Position numbers and translations under genes: made by a program. The notes under the pieces were generated by a model, which worked only from the letters and a program-made list of their open reading frames with translations, was not told the origin of the DNA and ran no database searches. From contig CALZJV010000066.1 of NCBI GenBank assembly GCA_945787595.1, forward strand, positions 1 through 24,250: a stretch of 24,250 bases of DNA, written 5' to 3'. This DNA comes from an uncultured Desulfobacterales bacterium (GTDB taxonomy: Bacteria; Desulfobacterota; Desulfobacteria; Desulfobacterales; JAFDCJ01). Below, piece after piece: positions 8,493-17,016 of the stretch (position 1 is its first letter; every line of letters starts with the position of its first letter).

Positions 8493-8836
8493 AATAGTGG
8501 TTCCCTTTTATTTGATATTTGAAATCCTGGTCCTTAGGGCCTCCGGCTCGTAGACCCTAAGGCTCGGAGAGCCAGGTCGGGGATAATCGGTTCTGCCCTA
8601 TATCAAGTCTGTTCAAGGTTTCAGGTGTCAGCCCAGCCGCTGGCCTGAAAAGCGGCCAGTCAAATCGAATAAAAAACTTAATGAGATGCAATTTTATTTC
8701 TCTGACAGGATTAACAGGATGGACAGCAATCGGTTGCTGACACCCGAAACCTGACACCTGAACACTGCTGGTAAAGGTTATCTGCCATATCACGCCTTCG
8801 GGGATGCCCAAAGCCAGCCCCACTGGGATTGGATAT
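8493..8836. other. Repeat-rich spacer between livM and livG
   Basis: This 344-bp gap splits an otherwise compact operon and holds no credible gene. It contains a CCTTAGGG/CCCTAAGG inverted repeat (about 8533-8562), copy 2 of the 58-bp repeat, a GACAGGATTAACAGGATGGAC segment of a kind often seen dispersed in intergenic DNA, and a partial further copy of the repeat core (GAAACCTGACACCTGA, about 8747-8762). It looks like stacked insertions of small non-coding elements. Confidence 0.6.
8614..8671 (+). repeat. 58-bp dispersed hairpin repeat, copy 2 (inverted relative to 6963-7020)
   Basis: About 45 of 58 positions match the reverse complement of 6963-7020, with identical ends (CAAGG and ATCGAATA) and no gaps. 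CTGGCC and GGCCAG form an internal stem. The two copies bracket livF and livG, so recombination between them could invert those two genes. Confidence 0.6.
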
Positions 8837-9841
8837 TTATTTTTTCCCACGACCCTTGCGTAGCATGTTTTTGGCAAATCCAATAAGGCCGTCCGGCAGA
8901 AACATAATCACGATCACCAGCACGACGCCGTAGATCATGAGGTAAACCCCGCTGTATGACTGAAAGACTTCACGCGTAAACTCCGACAGCGGCGTCAGTA
9001 CGATGGATCCCAACAGCGGCCCCAATACCGTCCCCGGCCCGCCGATGATCGGACGTATCATAATCTCGACAGAATTGATAACTCCAAAAGTAATGTCTGG
9101 ATCGATATACAGCAGATACTGGGCATAAATGGTGCCGCCGATGGCGGTCAGACCGGCGCTGATTACCATAGCAGTCATTTGCGATTTGAACGTGTTCACG
9201 CCCAGCGCCTCTGCAGCATCTTTGTCTTCCCTGACGGCCAGAAAATACAATCCCGTGCGAGTTTTTTCAAATCGAAAGACCAGGTATAAAGCACCGACCA
9301 TGAGCCACATTGAGATATAATAAAAAGGTATTTTACCGCTGAACTGCATCAATGCCGGTGCATTGCCTTCAAGGGGAATTAGCAAACCAAGAGAGCCCCC
9401 CACGGCCTTCCAGGTGGTGCTGACCAGATGGAATATCTCGGCAAACGCCAGCATGATCAGTGCGAAAAATGGACCGCTGAGGCCGTAGCGAAAACTGAGA
9501 AAGCCGACAAACAGACCGACAGAAATGGAAACGCTACAGGCAAAGATAATACCGATCCACGGGCTGAGACCGAGATGCAGGAACAACAAGGTAGAGGTGT
9601 AGGCTCCCAGCCCGAAAAAAAGAGCATGCCCGAAGGAAAACTGGCCGACATAGCCACCCAGCACATTCCACCCCTGGCCCATGATGGTGAAAATGAATAT
9701 CATAATCATGGTGTGAGTGATGTGCGAGGGAATCGCCCAGGGCAGTACATGGAGTGCGATTAACACCAGGATGATAACGAGCGACTTCTTCGCGCCCAAT
9801 CCTTTGGCAAGATGACCGGAGGTATGCCTGGTTTGGCCCAT
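8837..9841 (-). CDS. livM: Branched-chain amino acid-type ABC transporter permease LivM
   Basis: A 334-aa inner-membrane permease with about eight to nine hydrophobic helices. Family signatures include MGQGWNVLGGYVGQFSFGHALFFGLGAYT (about 54-82) and the cytoplasmic coupling segment LAVREDKDAAEALGVN (about 197-212), followed by GGPGTVLGPLLGS. Its ATG overlaps the livH stop (ATGA), indicating translational coupling. The tail is basic (KNMLRKGRGKK). It forms the heterodimeric channel with LivH. Confidence 0.93.
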   Translation of the reverse strand: MGQTRHTSGHLAKGLGAKKSLVIILVLIALHVLPWAIPSHITHTMIMIFIFTIMGQGWNVLGGYVGQFSFGHALFFGLGAYTSTLLFLHLGLSPWIGIIFACSVSISVGLFVGFLSFRYGLSGPFFALIMLAFAEIFHLVSTTWKAVGGSLGLLIPLEGNAPALMQFSGKIPFYYISMWLMVGALYLVFRFEKTRTGLYFLAVREDKDAAEALGVNTFKSQMTAMVISAGLTAIGGTIYAQYLLYIDPDITFGVINSVEIMIRPIIGGPGTVLGPLLGSIVLTPLSEFTREVFQSYSGVYLMIYGVVLVIVIMFLPDGLIGFAKNMLRKGRGKK

Positions 9842-10710
9842 CAGTGGCCGCCCCCGAAAAGCCCGGTAGGTTTGAACAGCAGGATCATAATGAATATCAC
9901 AAACGAGATGATCGATTTCATGGCCCCGGGAAAAAGCATGCCGCCGACTGCGTCGGCCACACCGATGATTAAACCGCCTGCAAATGCACCGAGAACACTT
10001 CCCATTCCGCCCAATACAACGACCATGAATGCGGTGATGACAAAGATGCCGCCGACGGTGGGGTAGGCCGGGAAGAAGGGCGCCGTAGCCGAGCCCGCCA
10101 CCCCGGCGCAGGCCGATCCGATACCGAACGTAATCCAGTATATCCGACGGACATTGATGCCCATGAGCAAGGCGCCTCTGGGTTCTTCACTGGCGGCCCG
10201 AATAGCCTTGCCCAGATCTGTTTTCGTGAGCATAAAATAAACAATGGCGGCAACTATCAGCGAAGTCGCAAATGCCAATACCCGTATCAGCGAGATGGAG
10301 ATATCGCCAAGATACAGGTAGGCGAATTCATAAGAAGTGCGTGTGACACGATAGTCGGGAGACCACAGGAATACCACCAGATTCTCGAGGAAAAGAGAGA
10401 CTCCCAAGGTTAAAAGCAACTGGTTGTGTTCCGGGGCATCGATAATTGGTGTGATCAGGAATTTTTGAAAAACCGATCCAATTACAAACAGGACCGGTAT
10501 GGTGATCAATATCGACAGATAGGGGTCGATATGCAGCAGGCTGAATGACCAGTAGGTCGTATACATACCCAGCATCATTAATGCGCCGTGGGCGAAATTT
10601 ACGATCCGCATAACGCCGAATATCAATGTCAAGCCGATGGCCACCAGGCTGTAAACGCCGCCTATCAACAGACCGTCGATCAGCGACTGCAGGATGAATG
10701 AGGCATTCAT
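9841..10710 (-). CDS. livH: Branched-chain amino acid-type ABC transporter permease LivH
   Basis: A 289-aa polytopic membrane protein. The N-terminal stretch GLLIGGVYSLVAIGLTLIFG followed by VMRIVNFAHG is the LivH hallmark. The coupling motif is KAIRAASEEPRGALLMGIN (about 168-186), and GGMGSVLGAFAGG lies near the end. The ATG at 10710 lacks a strong Shine-Dalgarno. It overlaps livM by four bases. The order downstream of the binding-protein gene matches classical liv operons. Confidence 0.93.
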   Translation of the reverse strand: MNASFILQSLIDGLLIGGVYSLVAIGLTLIFGVMRIVNFAHGALMMLGMYTTYWSFSLLHIDPYLSILITIPVLFVIGSVFQKFLITPIIDAPEHNQLLLTLGVSLFLENLVVFLWSPDYRVTRTSYEFAYLYLGDISISLIRVLAFATSLIVAAIVYFMLTKTDLGKAIRAASEEPRGALLMGINVRRIYWITFGIGSACAGVAGSATAPFFPAYPTVGGIFVITAFMVVVLGGMGSVLGAFAGGLIIGVADAVGGMLFPGAMKSIISFVIFIMILLFKPTGLFGGGH

Positions 10711-11068
10711 TACAGGATCTCAAGCAACTGTTTTCATAAACTATTATCTAACCCGGATCCGCCAAAGGCGGAGGACCATAAATTTCACCACGGAGTCACA
10801 GCCTCCGGCCTCTCCGACCCGGAGGCGGGGCTGGAAGCAGAGCCGGAAGCTATAGGGCCTGCGCCCCGGTGGGAGCTCACGGAGAGATAAATATTTTTCT
10901 TTGCCGGAGGCCGACCTATCTCATATGATACGCTCGGTCATCCCGCCTTGGCGGCGGAGACCCTAGGATAAGAACAACTCCGTGCTCTTAGTGTCACCGT
11001 GGCAAATTTCAAAAAGTCAAATGGTAATTGATTCCTTGCCGGCGGCTGCCTCTATTAGCGAAAGCGCA
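10711..11068. other. Palindrome-rich intergenic region between livK and livH
   Basis: No gene is seen in these 358 bp. They hold several nested GC-rich palindromes: GATCCGCCAAAGGCGGAG near 10757, CCTCCGG..CCGGAGG near 10803-10825, and CCGCCTTGGCGGCGG near 10943. Segments of the CCACGGAGTCACAG / CTCACGGAGAG kind are also present and resemble dispersed intergenic repeats. The hairpins would sit in the livK-livH mRNA and could set the stoichiometry of binding protein over permease, as intergenic hairpins do in other transporter operons. Confidence 0.5.
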
Positions 11069-12331
11069 TTAACTCGGTGCCGGAAATACAAACTCGGATT
11101 GGGCGTATTCAGCGGGCCAGACCACCTCGATTTTTCCTTTCAAGACTTGGGTGATGGCTGCCTGGGCATTCACGTTCTGACCGTCGGCGCCGAATTTAAT
11201 CGGACCTTGCGGCAGCACATGGTCTTTCAGATCGGTTTTGGCAAGCGCCGCACGCACGGCTTCCCGGTCGCTGGATTTGGCACGATCAACGGCGTCGGCA
11301 ATTACATAAATCGCCTCGTATGCGAATATGGCAGACGGCGGCATCTTGGTATCATGCAGCTTTTTGTAATGGGCGTACATTTTTTTGGCCAGAGGGCTTC
11401 GCGGGTTGGCCTGGTAATTGCCATCCATCACGTATTCCGTCATGTCTCCCAGTTCTTTTACAAAATTCTGATCACTGAAGGCACCGTTGCCGCAGCCGAG
11501 AAATACCTTTGCCGGGACCCTGCGTCCTTTCATGGTTCGAAAGGCCCTGACCTGATCCGCGAAATAGCCGGTGGACATGACCAGGTCGGCACCGGCCGCC
11601 TTAATTTTGCCGACCTCGGTGGATACGTCGGCGGCCCTGGGTGAATACGGCACCCTTGCGATAACTTCCATGTTTTGTTTGGGCGCATTGGCGACAACAT
11701 GCTCCGACAAGGATGTACCGAAAGCCGTGTTATCGTGCAGATAGGCGATGGTTTTTACCGGTGAACCGGCTTTTTTGGAAATTTCAGAGATGTACTGGAC
11801 AGTCTGGGCACCCATCTGAGCCGCATTCGGTTGAATACGAAACGTATACTTGAAACCGCGTGCGGTCACCTTATCGGCAACGGCGACGGATACAACGAAC
11901 GGCACTCGCTGCTTTTCGGCAACTTGAGTCGCCACGATAGTTACGGATGACTGCAGGCAACCGGTGACTGCGACCACACCTTGTCGATCCAATCGTTCAA
12001 CCGCCGGAATGGACAAATCCGGTTTTCCCTCGCTGTCCGCAGTGAGCAGCTTGATTTTTGCTCCGTCGAGGGATTTGATTCCACCGGCCGCGTTGATCTC
12101 CTGGACCGCCATTTCACACCCGTTTTTAAGCTGGTTGCCAAGGTATCCTAGGAAGCCGGACAGAGGGTGGATGTGGCCGATCATGACTTCCGACGGTTGG
12201 GCACCGCGCAGGACATTTGGAAATCCTATTGTGCCGACGGCAGTCGCAGCTGTCGCTACAGCAGTGCTTTTTATAAAGCCGCGCCGCGATACTTTTTTCT
12301 CTAACCAATTTTTTTCTTTTTTGTTGTCCAC
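11069..12331 (-). CDS. livK: ABC transporter substrate-binding protein, LivK/Peripla_BP_6 type, Tat signal
   Basis: A 420-aa periplasmic binding protein. It starts at a GTG with GGAGAT 7 bases upstream. Residues 15-21 (SRRGFIK) form a twin-arginine motif followed by an Ala-rich hydrophobic stretch, so it is probably exported folded by Tat rather than by Sec. The mature part starts PSEVMIGHIHPLSG and continues with NGCEMAVQEINAAGGI, the ligand-domain signature of type I leucine/amide-binding proteins. It is the first gene of the importer block. The ligand is not deducible; the family binds branched-chain amino acids, amides, urea and aromatic acids. Confidence 0.92.
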   Translation of the reverse strand: MDNKKEKNWLEKKVSRRGFIKSTAVATAATAVGTIGFPNVLRGAQPSEVMIGHIHPLSGFLGYLGNQLKNGCEMAVQEINAAGGIKSLDGAKIKLLTADSEGKPDLSIPAVERLDRQGVVAVTGCLQSSVTIVATQVAEKQRVPFVVSVAVADKVTARGFKYTFRIQPNAAQMGAQTVQYISEISKKAGSPVKTIAYLHDNTAFGTSLSEHVVANAPKQNMEVIARVPYSPRAADVSTEVGKIKAAGADLVMSTGYFADQVRAFRTMKGRRVPAKVFLGCGNGAFSDQNFVKELGDMTEYVMDGNYQANPRSPLAKKMYAHYKKLHDTKMPPSAIFAYEAIYVIADAVDRAKSSDREAVRAALAKTDLKDHVLPQGPIKFGADGQNVNAQAAITQVLKGKIEVVWPAEYAQSEFVFPAPS

Positions 12332-12777
12332 TGGCAGATCTCCTTTTGTTTGGAATGAAAACGAATGATTGATTCTACTTTGTCCGATTTAATTTTACTT
12401 CAGCCCTTGATATAACGGCCTGATATAGAAAAATAAACGAATGCCTAATGCGCCAAAAAGCGAGGCGGATAAAAATTAAGGAAACGCTCGCGCAGCACAG
12501 GCACTTGCGCTGCGTGACGCGCTATCTGTTTTTATATAATTGACAAAATATCACATTGAGTCAAACAGGTTTTTAGTCAGATGAAAACACGATCCCTTTG
12601 ATACGAGCTGCCTGAGTTTTTTAACCCGGAACGTTGAACCCGACCCGGCTGCTTTCGACAGGCTCAAGCCCTGAGCTTGCCGAAGGGAGTCGTTCGACCC
12701 TGAGTCGTTTGACTCTGTGCTCACGACCGAAGGGCTCGTCGCAGGCTAAACCGATCAACCTAAATACATCTATCCGA
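12332..12777. other. Intergenic region between the flavoprotein gene and livK
   Basis: 446 bp without a convincing gene. The half nearest the flavoprotein stop carries the TTCGACAGGCTCA-type palindrome listed separately and further TTCGACCCTGAGT-like pieces. The half nearest livK is AT-rich and should hold the livK promoter, but no unambiguous -35/-10 pair was identified. Confidence 0.45.
12654..12684. repeat. REP-like palindrome (TTCGACAGGCTCA type)
   Basis: TTCGACAGGCTCA, loop AGCCC, then TGAGCTTGCCGAA pair at 11 of 13 positions. Imperfect palindromes of this TTCGACAGGCTCA type are common extragenic repeats in many bacteria. It lies about 95 bp past the stop of the flavoprotein gene and could act as a transcription-attenuating hairpin. 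Confidence 0.55.
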
Positions 12778-14235
12778 TCACGCTAACCCTGACTCGATAG
12801 ACTTTGCTGCTTGCTCGCCGGCGATTTTCCCAAGAATGAGAGCCGCCATCAGGCCGTTGGCCGACAGGTAGCCGGCAGGCCCGGCTCTGCCCGAAAAGCC
12901 CGCGGCTGTGCCGCCCCCGGCGTAAAGGTTGGTTATCGGTTCCCCGTTATCACGAACTACCCTGGCATTGCAATCGACTTTAAGGCCGCCCTGGGTGTGA
13001 AAAAGGGCTCCGGTAACCTTTACCCCGTAAAATGGTGGTTCCAAGGGCGGTCCGAACTCTTTTCGTCCAAATGGATCCGCTGATTCACCACGCGCAGCTC
13101 GCTGGAAGGATTCGTGGGTTTCCGTCAGCGTAGTTTCGGGAATGTTGAATGCTTGCGCCATTGCTTTAATGGTTTCAAATTTTTTGATAGCGCCCATCCG
13201 GATACATTGCTGAATGTCTTCATAATCAAGGATCGCCTGGTAAATCCGGTGATCAAAAATTTCAAAGGCAACACCGCCGTCCTGGGATAGAACATCGAGC
13301 GCATGCTCGGAATAGCCGTGATATTCATTTACAAATCGATGGCCCCGCGCATTGACCTGGTAGGCTCCTAAGCTGATTGCCACCCAGGTTAGTAACGTGC
13401 CGTGAGGATGGGCTACGGAACCATGAGCCTGATAAGCGCCCATACATTCCAGACTGGCTCCCAGAGCTTCACCCCATTTGATGCCTTCGCCGGTGTTGCC
13501 TTCATGACCAAAGTAATAGGCCGAGCTCATTCGCGGGATATATTTTTGCAACATTTCGCGGTTGGCGCCGAATCCGTTCAGCGCCAAAATTACCTTCTGA
13601 GCACGGGCCAGATTGTTTCCGATACCTTCAATTTTAACCTCGGCACCTTGAATGGCCGAATCGGAACGACGTGCGATCAATCTGACTGCCGGTGCATTGT
13701 AGGCGATATTAATGCTATCGAAACGTGAAGCCGCATTCAGCAGGTCATTGATCAGATTTTTTCCCTTGCGGTTTTGGTTGGCATGGATTCGATGCAGCGA
13801 ATGACCCGGATATAAAAAATCCGTTAATAGATCTAATTTTATGCCAATATCTTTTTCAAGCCAATCTATCAGCTGCCCTGATTGGCCGGCAATGTGAAGT
13901 GTTAATTCGGGATCACTTTCATTGTTGTTCTTTTTTAAAATGTCAGCAACCATTAGCCGGGCAGAGTCTTTGATACCCTGTTCTTTTTGCCTGCGACTCC
14001 CGGCTGCGGGCACCATCGCCTGACTCAAGCTGGTGTTTCCACCGGCGACCTTTTCTTTTTCGACGATGAGAACTTGCGCCCCAAGCTCTGCAGCAGCCAG
14101 TGCGGCAACCAGTCCGCAACCTCCAGCGCCGATGACGAGGATGTCCACCTCAATATCCCAGGTTAACTCATCCGGATCGTCGACATATAAAATCAGACTG
14201 TTCTCTGAACCTTGCTCCTGGAGGATTGAAGTCAT
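12778..14235 (-). CDS. FAD-binding flavoprotein, fumarate reductase/succinate dehydrogenase-like (FAD_binding_2)
   Basis: A 485-aa protein. The Rossmann dinucleotide motif GAGGCG (36-41) ends in an acidic residue at IVEK (Glu59), followed by AGGNTSLSQA, the diphosphate-binding region of the FAD_binding_2 family. The C-terminal FAD segment NLYAGGGTAAGFSGRAGPAGYLSANGLMAAL matches the family, as do ARGHRFVNEY in the middle and the TQGGLKVDCNARV block. Relatives reduce or oxidise C=C bonds (fumarate reductase, tricarballylate dehydrogenase TcuA, 3-ketosteroid dehydrogenase). No haem domain or export signal is visible, so it is probably cytoplasmic. It lies upstream of a Liv-type importer on the same strand, suggesting it acts on the imported organic acid. 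That link is an inference. Confidence 0.85.
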   Translation of the reverse strand: MTSILQEQGSENSLILYVDDPDELTWDIEVDILVIGAGGCGLVAALAAAELGAQVLIVEKEKVAGGNTSLSQAMVPAAGSRRQKEQGIKDSARLMVADILKKNNNESDPELTLHIAGQSGQLIDWLEKDIGIKLDLLTDFLYPGHSLHRIHANQNRKGKNLINDLLNAASRFDSINIAYNAPAVRLIARRSDSAIQGAEVKIEGIGNNLARAQKVILALNGFGANREMLQKYIPRMSSAYYFGHEGNTGEGIKWGEALGASLECMGAYQAHGSVAHPHGTLLTWVAISLGAYQVNARGHRFVNEYHGYSEHALDVLSQDGGVAFEIFDHRIYQAILDYEDIQQCIRMGAIKKFETIKAMAQAFNIPETTLTETHESFQRAARGESADPFGRKEFGPPLEPPFYGVKVTGALFHTQGGLKVDCNARVVRDNGEPITNLYAGGGTAAGFSGRAGPAGYLSANGLMAALILGKIAGEQAAKSIESGLA

Positions 14236-14933
14236 ACCATCAAACCATTTCGCAACTTAGGTTTTAACAACGTGCAGATGTCAAACTGAATGCAAGCGTT
14301 ATTTGTGCAGGCTTGAAACTGGACTGCCGTGTATAGAATCGTTCGGGTGAACAGCCAGTTTTTGTTATATTGTTTTAATTATAGTAGGTTTTATGTCAAG
14401 ATATTTTTTTAATTGAAGCTAGGATCCTGAATTTCATGGAATATTGCTGGTAATATGCTGCAAGACCTGCAATCCAAAACAGATGCCAGTTTAAAGATGC
14501 GACAATCAGTGTCAGCAGCCGAGGACGCTTTGGCGTGCGCCACTTGAAGTTATGACGGGTACAATTTCGAATTCGACCAAACCTTCCCATCTTGTACTAA
14601 AAATTTACCGAAAATTTCGGAAATTGATTTGACAGCTAGTACGGAATTCTCAATAGGCTTTTACTAATTACGCATGGTATTGATGAAATTGCTAAACTTT
14701 TTTTGATAAAAGCCGAAATTTATATAAGATAATTCCGAGTACATTCATAAATATCCGCTGTGCAAACGGATGAAGCATTCAAGATGTCATAATTTAATTT
14801 TAGAATTACTCTAAGGTGTTACAGGACCGAAAGGAAAATTCTTAATTAAGCCTGCTTCATATGCAATAAATCAGGATGACGAAAATTTATAAAAGGATGT
14901 TCATTCCAGGTTAGCGAACAGGAAAAATCAGAT
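14236..14933. other. AT-rich intergenic region before the hybrid kinase
   Basis: About 700 bp between divergent genes. A minus-strand reading frame of 64 codons at 14396-14590 has no ribosome-binding site and no recognisable similarity, and I do not call it. A TTGACA at 14629 lacks a good -10 at the proper spacing. Nothing else was recognised. Confidence 0.45.
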
Positions 14934-16967
14934 ATGAAAAAACGCAGAATTTTAATTGTCGATGATGAAGAAAATAACATTAAATTAATAACAGGCATGC
15001 TTAGTCGAGAGAATTACAATATATATGGGTGTCTTAGTGGGGAAGAGGCTCTAAAATCCCTTCACGATTATGAACCTGATCTTATATTGTTAGACGTTTT
15101 GATGCCTGGAATTAACGGATTTGAATTATGCGGGAAGCTAAAAAAGGATACCAGTACAAGAGCAATTCCTGTTGTTATGATTACAGCTTTGAAAGAACGG
15201 AATGATCGCAAAAAGGCTTTGGACGCTGGAGCCGAAGACTTCTTAAATAAACCACTTGACAAATTTGAGCTTATTGCTAGGGTTAAATCCCTTTTGCGCC
15301 TTAAATCTTATCATGACGAATTAACGAATAGTTATACCGAAATTGCTGAGAAAAATGAGGAACTTGTCAGGGAGATTTCGGAGCGAAAGCGAACCGAAGA
15401 GTCATTGCGCCTCAGTGAGGAAAAATACAGAGAACTAGTTAATCATGCTCCGGCTGGCATTTGTGAAGTTGATATTCAAAAAGCCCGGTTTATCAGTGTA
15501 AATGACGTGATGTGCGATTACACGGGTTACACAAGAGAAGACTTTTTAGAACTTAAACCCTTAGACCTTTTTACGGAAAAAAGTAAGAAGCTTTTTACAG
15601 AAACACAACAAAAAATCATACACGGCCAAGAGGTTTCCGAAATAGCAGAATACAAAATCCAATGCAATAATAGATCGGAGTTTTGGGTTATACTGAATTC
15701 AAAAATAGCCTATGATCAAGGACGACCCACCAAGATCACATTTGTCGTACATGATATTACGAAGATTAAGCGAGCCGAAGAAGAAAAGAAAAAGCTTGAA
15801 GAACAACTGCATAAAGCCCAGAAGATGGAAGCAATTGGTACACTTGCCGGAGGAGTGGCGCATGATCTGAACAACATTTTATCAGGTATTTCAAGTTATC
15901 CTGAATTGCTGTTGATGAATCTGCCCCAGGGCCACCCGCTTAGAAAACCGATTGAAACCATACAGGAATCTGGAAAAAAGGCTGCAGCGATTGTCGATGA
16001 TCTATTAACTATGGCAAGAAGAGGGGTCATTGTATCTGAGGTTGTCAACTTAAATGATATCATATCAAACTATCTTATAAGTCCTGAATTTGAAAAATTA
16101 AAGGCGCATCATCCCTTGGTAGACTATGAAACTGATTTTGATTCCGAACTTATGAATATATCAGGTTCTTTTGTCCATCTTTTCAAAACTATTATGAATT
16201 TGGTTTCCAATGCCGCTGAAGCAATGTCTGATGGCGGCCTGTTAACCATTTCAACAAAAAATCAATATATTGATCAGCCAGTCAGAGGTTATGATGAGGT
16301 TCAGAAAGGCGACTATGTCCTGCTTAAGGTATCTGACACAGGGATAGGGATATCATCTGAGGATCTACCGCGGCTATTTGAACCATTTTTTACAAAAAAA
16401 GTAATGGGCAGGAGTGGAACAGGATTAGGTATGGCAGTGGTCTGGGGCACTGTGAATGATCATAAAGGCTATATTGACGTGGAAAGTTTTCAGAAGAAAG
16501 GGACTACCATAAATATATATTTTCCTATTACAAGAGGAAAGATTAGTAAAGCCGATAACAAATATCCGGTTGAAAAATACATGGGAAATGGCGAATCAAT
16601 TTTAGTTATCGACGATGTAGAAACGCAAAGGGAAATTGCTTCAACAATTCTATGCCAACTTAATTATTCTGTAAATACCGTTGACTGCGGGGAGGCGGCT
16701 GTTGAGTATATAAAGAATAATAAAGCCGACTTGCTGGTTTTAGATATGATTATGGATCCTGGAATAGATGGACTTGAAACTTACAAAGAAATCCTGAAGC
16801 TGAATACAAAACAAAAGGCAGTAATTGCTAGCGGGTTTTCAGAAACGGACAAGGTAAAAGAGGCCCAAAGATTAGGAGCTGCAGAATATATAAAAAAACC
16901 CTATACAATTAAGGGTATTGGCATGGCAGTTAAATCGGCACTTAAATACGACTCTGCCACAATTTAA
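14934..16967 (+). CDS. Hybrid sensor histidine kinase (REC-PAS-HisKA-HATPase-REC)
   Basis: A 677-aa soluble protein with no membrane helices. In order: an N-terminal REC domain (acceptor Asp54 in LLDVLMPG, Lys106 in NKP); a coiled coil (about 125-165) ending in SERKRTEESLRLSEEKYRELV; a PAS domain (about 160-282); HisKA with phospho-acceptor His310 in GGVAHDLNNIL; HATPase_c with N-box NLVSNAAEA (422-430), G1 DTGIG (468-472) and G2 GTGLGM (495-500); and a C-terminal REC domain (Asp604 in LVLDMIMDPG, Lys655 in KKP). The HDLNNIL H-box is common in deltaproteobacterial kinases. AGGA lies 10 bases before the ATG. No cognate DNA-binding regulator is adjacent, so it is an orphan. A kinase bracketed by two receivers suggests a relay with input from another kinase. 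Confidence 0.93.
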   Translation: MKKRRILIVDDEENNIKLITGMLSRENYNIYGCLSGEEALKSLHDYEPDLILLDVLMPGINGFELCGKLKKDTSTRAIPVVMITALKERNDRKKALDAGAEDFLNKPLDKFELIARVKSLLRLKSYHDELTNSYTEIAEKNEELVREISERKRTEESLRLSEEKYRELVNHAPAGICEVDIQKARFISVNDVMCDYTGYTREDFLELKPLDLFTEKSKKLFTETQQKIIHGQEVSEIAEYKIQCNNRSEFWVILNSKIAYDQGRPTKITFVVHDITKIKRAEEEKKKLEEQLHKAQKMEAIGTLAGGVAHDLNNILSGISSYPELLLMNLPQGHPLRKPIETIQESGKKAAAIVDDLLTMARRGVIVSEVVNLNDIISNYLISPEFEKLKAHHPLVDYETDFDSELMNISGSFVHLFKTIMNLVSNAAEAMSDGGLLTISTKNQYIDQPVRGYDEVQKGDYVLLKVSDTGIGISSEDLPRLFEPFFTKKVMGRSGTGLGMAVVWGTVNDHKGYIDVESFQKKGTTINIYFPITRGKISKADNKYPVEKYMGNGESILVIDDVETQREIASTILCQLNYSVNTVDCGEAAVEYIKNNKADLLVLDMIMDPGIDGLETYKEILKLNTKQKAVIASGFSETDKVKEAQRLGAAEYIKKPYTIKGIGMAVKSALKYDSATI

Positions 16968-16977
16968 TGAGTTTTCA

Positions 16978-16994
16978 TCTTCAAAACTTGAAGA
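16978..16994. terminator. Short hairpin after the hybrid kinase gene
   Basis: TCTTCAA, loop AAC, TTGAAGA form a perfect 7-bp stem 10 bases after the TAA stop and between convergent genes. It is AT-rich and has no U-run, so it is at best a weak terminator. Confidence 0.3.
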
Positions 16995-17016
16995 AATATG
17001 ATCTGACCCCACTAAA

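Noticed and set aside
10982..11644. 220-codon plus-strand open frame opposite livK
   Set aside because: Antisense shadow; the livK frame carries the Tat motif and binding-protein family sequence.
14396..14590. 64-codon minus frame upstream of the hybrid kinase
   Set aside because: No ribosome-binding site and no recognisable similarity. Probably a chance frame.
14629..14657. TTGACA as a possible -35 element upstream of the hybrid kinase
   Set aside because: No acceptable -10 at 16-18 bp spacing and nearly 300 bp from the gene start.
16996..17010. ATATGATCTGACCCC, similar to a sequence often seen beside REP-associated or IS elements
   Set aside because: Only one short copy, no transposase and no terminal inverted repeats in the window.
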